Below, one piece after another: positions 46,975 through 58,490 of a DNA stretch of 64,000 nucleotides. This stretch comes from Hygrocybe punicea. Lineage: Eukaryota > Basidiomycota > Agaricomycetes > Agaricales > Hygrophoraceae. Where the stretch lies: positions 1,860,001-1,924,000 of the forward strand of contig OY744464.1 in the NCBI GenBank assembly GCA_963556145.1, in the 5' to 3' direction. Below the pieces are notes generated by a model. That model made no database searches. It was not told the DNA's origin and saw only the letters and a list, made by a program, of their open reading frames with translations. The position numbers and the translations under genes were made by a program. How positions within the stretch are numbered: position 1 is the stretch's first letter; each line of letters begins with the position of its first letter.

Positions 46975-48306
46975 ATGCCCGCTTGCGGTCACTCCACGGC
47001 CCCGACCTTCGACGGGAACCCGCTCAATTTAAACCGCTTCTTCGAAGAAGTCGAGATACTTGCTGCCGATGCCGCTCTCGACGACGCAGGACGCATTAAG
47101 CATAGTCTGCGCTACGCGTCGCTTAGCGACTAGGAGCTTTGGGCAAGTTTACCTAGCGCGACCGGCGTCGATTATGCCGCATTCAAAAGGAGCGTACTCG
47201 TGCTATACCCGGGTACGGAAGATGATCACCGGTACACTATGGCGGATCTCGACCGTCTTACGCACACCCAAACCGCTTACGGTATCCGTACCCGCGCCGA
47301 ACTTGGCGAATATTACCGCGAGTTCATTCGGATCTCGGGATTCCTCTTAGACAAGGGTCGGATCTCTCCCCGAGAACGCAACATCGCGTACGAGAACGGC
47401 TTCCATGTCGAGCTTAAAAAGGACATCAAAACCCGTCTGCAGTACCAAAAACCGAACCATTTCCATAGCGACCCTTACGACTTCCAGGACTTCCACAATT
47501 GCGCCCACTTCCTACTGGCCGGAACCACGGCCGAACCGTCCACCATCTCTCGTCTATCGTCAACGTCGCCTGCCGCCATCCGGTACTCGACTCCAATAGA
47601 ACCCGCCACCCGCTACCCGCCACCCGCTCGCTATGAACCGGTCATTCCTAAAGCGGAACCGGTCAAACCTAACGTATCCGACCTATTTCGTCTCGTTTCG
47701 CAACAACTCGCCGTCCTCACACAGGCCCTCACCGAATGCAACAACCCCCCAAAGCCGTGTGCAAATAGGGCTGAGCCGACCACCGTGGGACAAGGTTTCA
47801 CCAACTTCAACTGCCTCTTTTGCGACGATCCGTTCCATCGTATACGCGATTGTCCCATCTGCGAGCAGTACACTCGAGACGGAATATGCCGCAAGAACGA
47901 GCACGGCCGCATTGTGTTGCCTAACGGAATGTATCTTCCAAAGGCTATCATCGGCAAAAATATGAGGGAACGCTTCGACGCGTGGCACGCACAGAACCCC
48001 GGCAACCGCGCTCCCCCTGCCCGCAACCCCACAGAACCGTTCCAACGCGACCCGCCGCCTCATGTCAAAGCTAACTTCGTCTCCGCCGTCGAAGTACCCA
48101 CCTACGAACCAGAGGCCACTACCGAGTACGCCGACATCTTTCAGTCCACGACGTCCGACATCGACGACGACAACGAACAGATTAAGGTTCTGGAAGCCGA
48201 AGTGCAGCGGCTTCGTAAACGGGTTAGATTCGACGGTGTAGAGATCCCATCAAAGACGAAAGGCAAGTCTAGAGAAACGTTTCCCAATCCCACCCGGCAT
48301 CCTTAA
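46975..48306 (+). pseudogene. Gypsy gag, copy 2 (same nonsense codon)
   Basis: Same as copy 1, 7354 bp downstream. The TAG recurs at 47131-47133 and the leading TGA at 46969-46971, so both stops predate the duplication. The CCHC knuckle and tail are intact. The upstream S/T/P-rich frame from about 46422 is also present. Confidence 0.8.
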
Positions 48307-51202
48307 CGAAGTCATCGGCATCATCAAAGACAAAATTAACGCCGGTACCTATGAACCCTCGAATTCGTCATATCGCTCCCGCTGGTTCTGCGTTTTGAAA
48401 AAGGACGGGAAGTCTCTTCGAATCGTCCACGATCTACAGCCGCTTAACGCCGTCACTATCCGCGATCCCGCCGTACTGCCCATGACCGAGCACTTGGCCG
48501 AGGCCTTTGGCGGCCACTCTTGCTACGCTTCCTTCGACCTCTTCGTCTCTTTCGACCAACACCTCGTCCACCCCTCGTCTCGGGACTATATGACCTTTCA
48601 GTCTCCACTCGGAACGCTTCGACTTACGCGGATTGCTATGGGATACACAAATTCCCCGCAGATCCTACACGGTGACTCTACGTACATCCTCCATGACGAA
48701 ATCCCTCATCTTGCCGTTCCGTATATGGACGATATTCCCGTCAAAGGGCCTCCAACCCGCTACGAGCAACCTGACGGTACCTATGAGACTATACCCGAGA
48801 ACCCGGCAATTCGACGTTTCATTTGGGAGCACTTCCAAGGTGTCAACCGCGTCATCCAGCGTTTCCGCTATGTTGGCGGTACCTTCAACGGCAAAAAACT
48901 CGAGTTGTGTCGACCCTCAGTCATCGTTGTTGGCCACCGATGCACATACGAAGGAAGAGTAGCCGACGACTCCAAAGTACAGAAGATTCGCGATTGGCCA
49001 CTGCCGACCAACCTCACCGAAGTTCGCGCCTTTCTTGGCATCTGCGGCGTCTTGCGTATTTTTATCAAGGACTTCTCGCTCCACTCCCGACCCCTCGTCC
49101 GTCTTACCCGCAAAGGTATACCCTTCGAATTTGGTGAAGAAGAAGAGACCGCCGTCGACTACCTCAAAAACGCCGTCATTACGTTGCCAGCGCTGCGCGC
49201 TATCGACTACACGCGTGAATGGGAAGTGATTCTCGCCGTCGATTCATCCGTTCTTGGAGTCGGCTTCGTTCTTATGCAAATCCGCGCCGACGGAAAGCGC
49301 TATCCGAATCGCTTTGGTTCAATATCGTGGAACGAACGCGAAGCCCGATACTCCCAGTCCAAGCTCGAACTCTACGGCCTCTTCAGGGCCCTCCGCGCCT
49401 ACCGAATCTTCATCATCGGCATCCGCAACCTCACTGTTGAAGTCGACACGAAGTACATAAAAGGGATGCTCAACAACCCCGACATTCAGCCCAATGCTAC
49501 GATCAACTGATGGATAGCCGGCGTGCTCTTATTTGACTTTAGACTCATTCACGTACCCACTTCCGCACACGGTGCACCCGACGGACTCTCCCGACGTCCC
49601 CGCGCTGCAGAAGACCCCGAGGAGATCAACGATTCCGACGATTGGCTCGACCACTCCTACGGTTTCTTTATGGAAGTCGTCAACTACCGACCCGTCCCCA
49701 TACCGTCTAAGCCGATTGCCGTATGCGGCCGCTGCCGTGCCACAGCCGACCGACTCCAAGAATTACCCGCCGTCCTCGTCTACACAAATCAGGAAGCCGT
49801 TTCTGACATACCGCGATCCGATAAAGCCCGCGCGGCCGACGCTCGTCTTGCCCTCATCGAGACTTGGTTACGAGATCTAACCCGACCCGCGAACTTCACG
49901 GACGAAGAATACCATCTGTTCCTACGATACGCCCTTGAATTCTTCGTCACCGATAACAAGCTTTGGCGCAAAGACCGTCACGGAAAACACAAACTCGTCA
50001 TACCGCCCGACCGCCGGCTTCAGTTACTCAAAGACACTCACAACTCTCTCGGCCACAAAGGTATATTCTCCGTCCGCACTCGGCTACTCGATCGTTTCTG
50101 GTGGCCGCACCTCGACCACGACGTTAAGTGGTATGTCCAGTCTTGCCATCAGTGCCAAGTACGGCAAATGCGTTATCATCACATTCCGCCCACCGTCGCT
50201 ACACCGGCCTCGCTATTTCGTAAAGCGTATGTCGACACAATGTTTATGCCACGATCCGGCGGCTATCGATACATCGTCCAAGCCCGTTGCTCCCTGTCCG
50301 CCTACCCTGAGTTCCGCATGTTACGCCGCGAGACCGACTCCACCATCGGCACGTTCTTGTTCGAAGACATCTTATGCCGTTGGGGCGCTCTCGAAGAAAT
50401 CGTTACCGACAACGGCAAGCTGTTCGTAGAAGCGCTCGACTATCTCGCCTCCCGCTACGGTATCCGCCACATCCGCATTTCGCCCTATAACTCACAAGCG
50501 AACGGACCCGTTGAGCGTCGCCACCTAGATGTCCGGGAGGCCATTATGAAAAGTTGTGACGGAGATGAAAAGAAATGGCACACCGTAACCCACTCCATAT
50601 TTTGGGCCGAACGGGTCACGACACACAAAAGCCTCGGATACTCGTCCTACTACATCGCACACGGAGTAGAACCGCTTTTTCCATTCGATTTTGCCGAAGC
50701 TACGTACATGGTTCCGACGCAAGATACGATGTCTACGACCGACCTCATAGTCATCCACGCCCGACAACTTCGTAAACGAGAAGCCGACCTCGATCGGGTC
50801 AAAGAAAAGCTTACCAAATCTCGGCTCGCGTCCGCCCGGCAATTCGAGCAGAAATACGCCAACACGATCAAAGTTTACGACTTCGAACCCGGTAACCTCG
50901 TTCTCGTCCGAAATTCACGTATCGAAATGTCTCTCGATCGTAAAGCAAAACCGCGGTACTTTGGACCCATGGTTGTTGTCAGGAAAACAGTAGGCGGATC
51001 CTACATACTCGCCGAACTCGACGGTGCGGTTTCTAAATCTCGATTTGCCGCTTTCCGAGTCGTACCCTACCACGCCCGCTCAAAAATATCGATACCGTTG
51101 GACGACTTCTTACAATACCCCGATGCCGACGATACCGATTCAAACGATCTTGATGATTCGACGTACCCGCCCTCTATAGACTCCTCACCCGACGACGATT
51201 AA
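48242..51202 (+). pseudogene. Gypsy pol, copy 2: RT, RNase H, integrase; no protease; nonsense codon
   Basis: Same organisation as copy 1. TGA recurs at 49508-49510. Differences from copy 1 at the protein level are few: IIGI for IIGV in the RNase H region and RTRLL for RARLL in the integrase zinc domain. RT YMDD is near 48722, and the integrase DDE residues are near 50230, 50405 and 50511. No protease precedes RT. Confidence 0.85.
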
Positions 51203-51410
51203 GCATTTCATTTATATTCTGTCCACGTTATACCCCCATTTTATTTAGTTCCTCTTAGTTTTCTAACGATATGACGAATGATGCGAATAGTCCTATGTCT
51301 TCGGGAGCCGATCGGCTTTCCTTAGCTGGGTGAACAAGCTGACACGTCTTTTATGTACACGATATATTTTTTTATATATACAATGGGCTCGTTATTTTTA
51401 TATATATATT

Positions 51411-52798
51411 TTACAGGCGGCCGGTCTCGTAATCCCGCTTCAACATCGCCAACCTTGAGGTCGACCGTTCGAGATCGACGCGAAGCCGCTGGAACTCTTG
51501 ACCAAAGTGGACGAGGTGACGGTTGACGTTGGTGCCCAGGGCTCCCAGCTCCTCCGTAAGGACCGCTAGCCGCGCCGACACTTGCTCGTAATTCTCCATC
51601 GTCAAAACGAATGGGTTCGCTGCCGAGGCCGTCCTAAGCCTTTTCGTCGGCCGCTCTTCCTCCGACTCCTCCTCGTCTTCGTCATCGTCCTTGACCGACT
51701 CCACGTCCTCGACCCGCGGTTTGCTCATTGAGGCCCGGGCAGGCCTACTGCGGATGGGCTTTGTCGTGAACGACAACGGCTTCCTCGTGCTGGCCGCGAC
51801 CTCTTTGCCCTTTCCGGTATCCACCTTGCGCCGACCCCCGCCCGTCCGGTGTGTAGCGTTAGTACATCTCTTCTTCAGCCTCCGGCATCGTTCGCACACG
51901 TAGCCCGTGACGCCTCGACACGCCTCTTGCGCCTTGACGCAGTTGGTGCAGGGTTGTAGGGGAAACGGCCCGGTGAACTGTTACCAGGATCAGTGACTAA
52001 AGAACAAATGAACCGACACAAGAACTCACCGTCGTACCAGCCAAGTCTCCGGTCTCTACGCCCGGCGTATCTACGTCTTCTACATCGGCCGGTGTCTCTG
52101 GTGCCGGGTCGACGGGGCCTTCCTCTGGCTCAACTGCGGCTTCCCCTTCCGGAATCGACTCAGTCCTTGGTTCACCCGCGTTTGCTTCAGCTCGCTGTTC
52201 TTTGCTGAGCCGATGCCGATACGCGGCTCCGTCCCTTTCAACCCGGTCCGCTTCTTGATTCCAGTGCTGCTCGTGTTGTTCTATTCTAAGCCGCTCCCGC
52301 CTTTCCTCTGCCGCCTTTCGCCTTTTCTCCGCCTCCGCTCGTGCATTTGCCTCTGCCATCCGTCTGGCCTCCTCTTCCCGCGTAGCCACTTCTTCATCCG
52401 CCCGCCGTCTGGCTTCTTCCTGTTCCTGCCTCTCCCGGTCCGCCGCTTCTTTCAGCCACTCTTCGACATCATTGGCGTACGATTGGCGGTCGGCCCATAA
52501 CGGTGGCGTTACTGGCCTTGTACCACCAGCTCGGAGTTCCGCGACGATTCCATTATAAGCACGCTGGCGGGACGACATGAGCTATCTTAGGACACGCGTA
52601 GTCAATAAGGAAACTCACCAGCGCCTTCTTGCGGCCGCTTAACCATTGTTGGGCCATCCCCTCGTTGCCGTCCACCATCGTTACAAGGTCGTCGCTATGA
52701 AACACGGTGACCGCGTTGACGGCCTCTTTGTAGTCCGCCCGGACATCGGGTTCGATGCTTTCGACGAAAGCGAGGAAGTTGTCGTAGACTTGGGACAT
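51411..52798 (-). CDS. Antisense spliced gene inside the Gypsy element, copy 2
   Basis: Same three-exon gene as copy 1, 7354 bp further on (exons 52798-52619, 52581-52030, 51977-51411). The proteins read the same. One visible base change near 52679 (CCACCATCG against CCACCATTG) does not break the frame. It is antisense to the retroelement, starting about 170 bp from the 3' LTR and ending about 210 bp past the pol stop, so its promoter would lie next to, or read out of, the 3' LTR side. Confidence 0.7.
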
Positions 52799-52968
52799 TG
52801 TGAACGTGTGATGGTGTAGAGGAAAGGTCGGATCAACAATGAGATTTTTTTTATTTTTTTTACTTTGCCGTTGTTTGGCCGCTCACGTGATTGGCCACAT
52901 TCGCGACCCGCATTCGGAGACCCCATATTCTCGACCACGGATGGTCTCTATTAGAAGACCCAAGGAGA

Positions 52969-53752
52969 TGTAGAGGGTCCTCGACCCTCTGAGGCCGTAA
53001 CATCGATATCTAGCGAATCCGCTCGAACCCGACGTCTCTAGCAATCTACGTTTGAACCCGACGCAACCCGACGCAACCCGATGCATACCGACTAGCACGG
53101 CCGCTCACGTACCTGGTCGGTCTATCTCATAAACTCACGGAACTTCAAATAGCAAAGATAGATCTCATCGGACTGGGATCCCGACATCGGACTTGCCCTA
53201 TTCACGCCTAGCGTCTCCCTTATGGGGATATAGTAAAGTATATTGCATCTTTTACGGTTTTTATATCTTCCACCCATTTTCCCTGTCATCGTCGCCTCGC
53301 AACGCTCTTCCTACTTCCCCATTTTTATTCTCCTTTGTTTCCTCCCATCGGCTGAGGACTCTCGTCCGAATCTAGGTACAGAAATTTGTAGTGTAAAAAC
53401 GGTGCCCAAGCGCCGTCTCAAAATAAGAAACCAGTTCCCCTGTTTCCTCTCTCTGAGAATTAGTCTCTCAGTAAATTCCATCGCACACATTGCTCGTCGG
53501 ATTCCTCGACGCCCTCCCCGTCGTTCTACCGCCTTTATCTCTACGTTTCTCGTCACCCGACATCCGACCCGCCGTACCCGACACCGTCGGCTTCGATCGG
53601 TCTCGATAGAATTCAGTAGTTTACTCGGCGGCTTCTTACTTTTTATATCCTATTATCTTACTGAAGCTTGTTAGACTATTCCTAGTCACTTCCACGCTGA
53701 CCCCACAGGCTTAGGATTATTATTCCGCAGCCACCCCGACCTCGCCTTTACA
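52969..53752 (+). repeat. Gypsy LTR 3 (3' outer, 784 bp)
   Basis: TGTAGAGGG...CTTTACA with alleles not in LTR1: GTTTCCTCCCAT near 53337, ACAGAAAT, AGTGTAAAAA, CCCTGTTTCC, and a 9-bp deletion leaving one GTCGGCTTC. It is followed by GCGGT and then the interrupted minus-strand gene. Confidence 0.92.
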
Positions 53753-56354
53753 GCGGTGGTTCACTGCCCTCCAAAGCCAGCAGTGGTCCATCACCCTCCA
53801 CTGGTGGTGGTGGTTCATCGCCCTCCACCGCCAGTGGTGGTCCATCGCCCTCCACCGCCAGTGGTCCATCGCCCTCCACCTCCAGCGGTGGTCCATCCCC
53901 CTCCACAGCTGGCGGTGGTCCACCTCCCTCCGCTGCTGGTGGCAGTCTATCGCCCTCCACCGCTGGTGGTGGTCCATCGCCCTCCTCCTCCGCTGGTGAT
54001 CCATCGCCCTCCACTGCTCGTTGTGGTCCATCACCCTCCAAAGCCGGCGGGGGTTCATCGCACTCTCCAGGTTGGCCCTCCCCCCCTGGCTGTGGTTCAT
54101 CCCCCCGCCCCTGCTGATCCTGCCCTTGCACCGGTGGTTGCTCCCCCTCACTCTGCTGGGCCTCCCCTTGAGGCTGTAGTGGCTCATCGTTCATTTGCTC
54201 TTCCTCCCCAACCGGTTGCAGCTGCTCCCTGTCCTGTTCTTGAGCTTCCCCTTTATCGTGTTGCAGCTGTTCCCCCCTCCGCTGGTCGTCCCCTTGAGGC
54301 TGTGGCGGCTCACTGCTCATTTGCTCTTCCTCTCCTGGTGGGTGCAAAAGGTCCTCCACCTCTTCCTCCTCCATCCACCACGGCCGCCGCCCTGCAGAGT
54401 TGTTCCTCTGCCAAGGCTCGTCTTTGTAGTCAGACCAGTTTGTCTGCCCTGGCTGCCAGATGGGGTCATCCTCCTCCTCTTCCCCCTCCTGGCGCTGCTT
54501 CTGCTTCTTCTCCCCCTGCTGCTGCTCTGCACCCATGTCGATATCCACGTCGATATCCATGTTGACATCTACATCCACTGCCGTCAGTTCCTCCATGTCC
54601 ATGTCGGCGTCTTCCTTGCTCCCCTGCTCCTTCTCTTTCCCCTTGGGCTCCGGCTCGGCTGGCTGCTCTTGCTTTTTCTCATGTCGCCACCTGGTGCCGT
54701 TGTCCAATTCTGACTCACTGTCGTCATCAATGATGATGACAGGTTCCTCAGATCTGCTCGTGGATGCTCTGTTCTGATTTGCTTGGTGATGTTTAGGGAC
54801 TGAGATAATGGGCCCTGCGTTGGAGTTAAATCCTGGGTCAAGGAATGGATTAACACAATGGAATACCTACATTTGGAAAACCAATCCAAGTGCATGTTCT
54901 CATCCTCATAACGGAGGGAGAGCTGCTCAAATTCTCATAGAAACAATTGGAGTTCTGTCTTTGCATTGGAACCGGTCGACATTCGGAGCAACATTTGCCA
55001 AAGACAACGTTCCGTTTGCATCAGGCAGGAGGGCTTATGATTACCGAGCAATAGTTTCATCTTTATGTCATGAGGTTAGACAATTGAGAAAACCGTAAAA
55101 TGGTGCTCACTGTGATCAAATGATCCCTGCGAATTTGCTCGTTGTTGAACTGTCGGGGAAGGAGAGCAACAATGGGAGAGATGGAGACCGCAAGATGGAA
55201 CAGATTGACCATCCTCAAGAGAATGGCCTTTGCAGAACTCATGTTTTCGAAAAGCGTAATCAAATCTGAACCCAAAGGCATTCCCAGGGATGTTGCCCGG
55301 CTTCAATATGGCTCCAGTCAGCGTCAACATCATATTACCAATCTCAATGATACTTACCCTTGTAAAGTTAAGATAAATGTCTGTGGGCTCTCTGGAAGCC
55401 GATCCTTGCCCTATATTGGATTTATAAGCCCAACATGGATGCCAAGAAGGGGCAAGATAACTTACCAAGCCAAACCAGCATAGAGCGAAAGACATGAGTT
55501 CCAAGTTGACCAGCGATTGGGTATACTTGGCCTCATGAATATGTTGCCCAGCCCGCAAAAGACTCATGACCCCTTGTTTCAGCAGCGACTGCTGATGACT
55601 GAGCTGCTCAGGTTCAGCATTTGCGAACAACCTGGCCTTCGCCAAACTGGCCCCAAAGCCATCACCAAGCCGGGCGTTTCTCTCTCGGGTCCTCAAATCC
55701 AGGATAGGCTGAGTCCAATCATCAAGTTTGGTCAAGATCTATTACGAGGAACTCAGAGCTGATCTCTTTCATTGAAATACGAACATTCATGCGCATACCT
55801 GTGTTAACTTTGTTGGCAAATCATGGGGCTTTGCTCCTCGAAATATGACCGGTGTCGTTCTTGTTGCTGGCACTCCCATTGCATCCGCAAGCTGGTCCAG
55901 AAGAGAATATCGGTTCACAATTTCTGCGGTGGCGCTGATGTACACCACTGGCGAAGATGACCATCTTCTGGGATTGCCAACAGTCGCTAGAGCACCATGA
56001 GGTCCACATGCTGCATTCAGATTGAAGAATTCCTTCAAGAATCCTGTAACCCTGTCGCCATACACTCGATGTGGTGAAAAAGCGTCAAGGCTTTGCACCA
56101 TGTTCTGGTTCATGTTCAACTTTGGGTTGATTGCTCATCAAACAGAATTATAAACTCACCAAGAGCAGCTGGCCTTGGGAAATGGGGCAGCTGGAACCTA
56201 ATAGAGCCAAGCGAAGCTGATCCTTCATAGTGCCTCGAATGAGTAGAGTGCCATTGGTCCATGGAAAGTCACGCAGGAGAGCGGTATTGTGTCGAAAAGA
56301 TATGGCCAACACTGAGGAAGAGACTTCAGTTGCTTGGCTGCCACTGCTTGACAT
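53753..56354 (-). pseudogene. 5' part of a large gene interrupted by the Gypsy block
   Basis: ATG 56354 opens MSSSGSQATEVSSSVLAISF. Exons 56354-56160, 56119-55799 and 55738-55466 keep frame (FFNLNAACGPHGALATVGNP; VYISATAEIVNRYSLLDQLA; LDDWTQPILDLRTRERNARL). Further exons (about 55,400-55,080) include KAILLRMVNLFHLAVSISPI, a hydrophobic stretch. The last exon (from about 54,780) starts near EEPVIIIDDDSESELDNGTR and becomes Glu/Gln/Pro-rich with repeats of the VEGDGPPPA type. At 53753 the Gypsy begins; removing it with one GCGGT copy continues EPP-PPVEGDGPPP in frame into 38258. I do not recognise the N-terminal part. Together with 35545-38258 it may form one gene with a JmjC-like C-terminus. 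Confidence 0.55.
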
Positions 56355-56387
56355 GTTTGAACAGAAAATATTGGTGGTTAAAATGTT

Positions 56388-56433
56388 GAATTGACGCGTC
56401 GTGACATCACGTGTTGTCACATGTTGTCACGTG
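56388..56433. promoter_or_regulatory. GTGACATCACGTG / GTCAC cluster upstream of the minus-strand gene
   Basis: About 35-80 bp upstream of ATG 56354 lie CGTCGTGACATCACGTG, GTTGTCACATG and TTGTCACGTGG. These share GTCAC/GTGAC and CACGTG cores with the clusters at 35150-35290 and 63110-63185. It is a regulatory candidate by position and recurrence. Confidence 0.4.
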
Positions 56434-57243
56434 GAAAACCAAATTTGGAAATGGCAGCATCGCTATTAAACTATTAAATAAACTATTCATCTACTAGAGC
56501 TTGGAATTTGCAGATATTCCATGCCCAAGTGGTTTCCTGTGCACTATTTATTTGTTGATACATTATAGATTGACAGATGAAATGGAGGGAAGAAAATTTG
56601 ACAACTTACTTTAGCCTTTTAGACTGGCTAGGAGCAAATGCATCAGACAATGATTCCACCAATGCAGCATATTCATCATGAGACCACTCTCGGTGTTCAA
56701 AGTCAAATGAAAATGACACAGTGGTGTTCAAAATCTCTGCTGGAAGTTCTCTCAGTTTCCTGCATAGGATAAGTTCACCTGCACTAACTCGATTTGCCTC
56801 CCTTCAGCCTTGCATACTCAAGTTGCCATTCACAAGGTTCTGCAATGTCTACATCTAATTGAATGATGACTCGTCTTGGGCTATCCAGCGCAGGATCAGT
56901 ATACTGCATGATATCAACTTTTCGCATGATATATGTTATATAGCAGCAGGACTTACCCTCCATGACAAAACCTCACATTCAATTCTCAGTTCCAGAGACA
57001 ACTTGTCAGTCTCAAAGTTTAGGAGACATCTATTATGGTCAGTCAGGGACCATGTAATGGATAATTTACAATTTACCTGGACGACAGCCATTCATAGGTC
57101 AAAACCCCCTCCTTGACTAAAATCGGTGTTCCTACGCCCAAGTGGTAATGCTTGACAGGGAGGGGAGACATGTGAAAGAATGATGTTTGGTTGATGAGAA
57201 ACCTGTGACGAACCTGAGGACAAGGTCACATGCTTTGTGAGTT
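56434..57243. other. No supported gene
   Basis: About 800 bp. Short spliced-looking frames occur on the minus strand near 56610-57110 (acceptor-like and donor-like sites), but I cannot assemble a protein. Confidence 0.4.
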
Positions 57244-57269
57244 GTCACGCCCGACGAATCGGCCGTGAC
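57244..57269. promoter_or_regulatory. Hairpin palindrome GTCACG...CGTGAC (left)
   Basis: GTCACGCCCGAC-GA-ATCGGCCGTGAC reads nearly the same on both strands. A second copy (58465-58490) lies at the other side of the 57.3-58.1 kb inverted repeat, and a looser one lies upstream of the KDZ gene (63141-63178). Confidence 0.5.
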
Positions 57270-57292
57270 GAGGTTATTGACCATTACCCTAT

Positions 57293-58066
57293 TCGGTTAC
57301 AGTTGCCAAATATGGAAACAGCTTCCAAAATGTTCTTGCTGTTCTAGAGAGCCACAGAATGGCTATTGGACCATTGCAACAGTCCCAGAACTGAATGTCA
57401 ACTGGTAGTAGGATGTGAGCAACTTGGGGTATTTTTGGTGCAAATATATGGAGCGATATTCATGTTTTGTTGACACCCCTCCGCCAAAATAGGACCCTGA
57501 AACTTCTTTATCTCTCTTACTCCAGCAATAAAATGGCAAAAAAATCCACACTGGCAGCTTTGGACAGTTATGATGCATTGCAATGCATTCTTCATGTGTG
57601 CCTTGAGTTTGCAAGCTGACCTGGTTACAGTTTGGCCATGGATGCCAAAGTATCAAAAGTCCAACAAATGTGATGATCATGCAAATTCCAGGTCATGTTA
57701 CCTGCCAATTCATCATTCGATGTGTATAACTTCATATGTCATAAACCTCCAGGCACACATGAACAGGGCATTCCAATGCATCACACCTTTCCAAAGCTGC
57801 TACCTCGGATTTTTTTGCCATTTTATTTTTGGAGTAAGAGAGATAAAGAAGTTTCAGGGTCCTATTTTGGCGGAGGGGTGTCAACAAAACATGAATATCA
57901 CTCCATATATTTGCACCAAAAATACCCCAAGTTGCTCACATCCTACTACCAGTTGACATTCAGTTCTGGGACTGTTGCAATGGTCCGATAGCCATTCTGT
58001 GGCTCTCTAGAACAGCAAGAACGTTTTGGAAGTTGTTTCCATATTTGGCAACTGTAACCAAATTAG
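57293..58066. repeat. Large inverted repeat, arms about 310 bp
   Basis: Arms 57293-57605 and 57755-58066 are reverse complements at roughly 90% or more (for example GGTTACAGTTGCCAAATATG against its complement at the far end), separated by about 150 bp. Together with the GTCACG palindromes about 25 bp outside on the left and 400 bp outside on the right, this looks like a foldback or MITE-type element. Open frames on both strands are mirror images of each other and not genes. Confidence 0.85.
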
Positions 58067-58464
58067 GCAATTCGATCATCCAATTTTCCACTTGTTGTCC
58101 TGAAACACATCTTGTTCTCCAATCTAAAGCCTTGCTATTTAATTTGGAACCTCTTCCATCCTGTGGTGCCATGCCCAATCCTCCCTGCATTTTGTCTCAG
58201 CTAACCCTCCAATCTTGTTGTCTCCTCCTACCCTCTCATCTTTAGGCAACATTTTAAACCCTCTCCGGTCTCCAATGGCATGAACTTCAATTGTCGTTCT
58301 TCATTGGCTAAATCTCGCCTGCCACTGAATTTATTTCCCATGCACCACTCCTTTTTGGTGGTAGGAATCTTTTCTAACAATTTTGTCTAGTCAGATTATC
58401 TACTTTCTCTGTTGTATTTATGTCTTCACGGACTTCACGCTTGGGCAAGCAGCTATGTGACCAT

Positions 58465-58490
58465 GTCACGGCTGATTAGTCGGCCGTGAC
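58465..58490. promoter_or_regulatory. Hairpin palindrome GTCACG...CGTGAC (right)
   Basis: GTCACGGCTGAT-TA-GTCGGCCGTGAC, close to the copy at 57244-57269. Confidence 0.5.

Larger units (their letters stand above)
38259..53752 (+). mobile_element. Tandem Gypsy: LTR-internal-LTR-internal-LTR
   Basis: Two near-identical 6.56-kb internal regions share the central LTR; the repeat period is 7354 bp. The whole block is flanked by GCGG(T) at 38255-38258(9) and 53753-53757, so it behaves as a single insertion. Domain order RT-RNase H-integrase defines Ty3/Gypsy. Each internal copy has Gag, a Pol without protease, and an antisense gene before the 3' LTR. Copies differ by only a handful of substitutions (for example IIGV against IIGI near 42063/49417; RAR against RTR near 42722/50076). 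It sits within a coding minisatellite of a minus-strand gene. Confidence 0.93.

Noticed and set aside
53756..54565. Long plus-strand Pro/His/Val-rich frame
   Set aside because: Antisense shadow of the acidic Pro-repeat coding exon on the minus strand, which has the exon context.
57363..57991. Pairs of similar frames on opposite strands
   Set aside because: Mirror images produced by the large inverted repeat; no domain.
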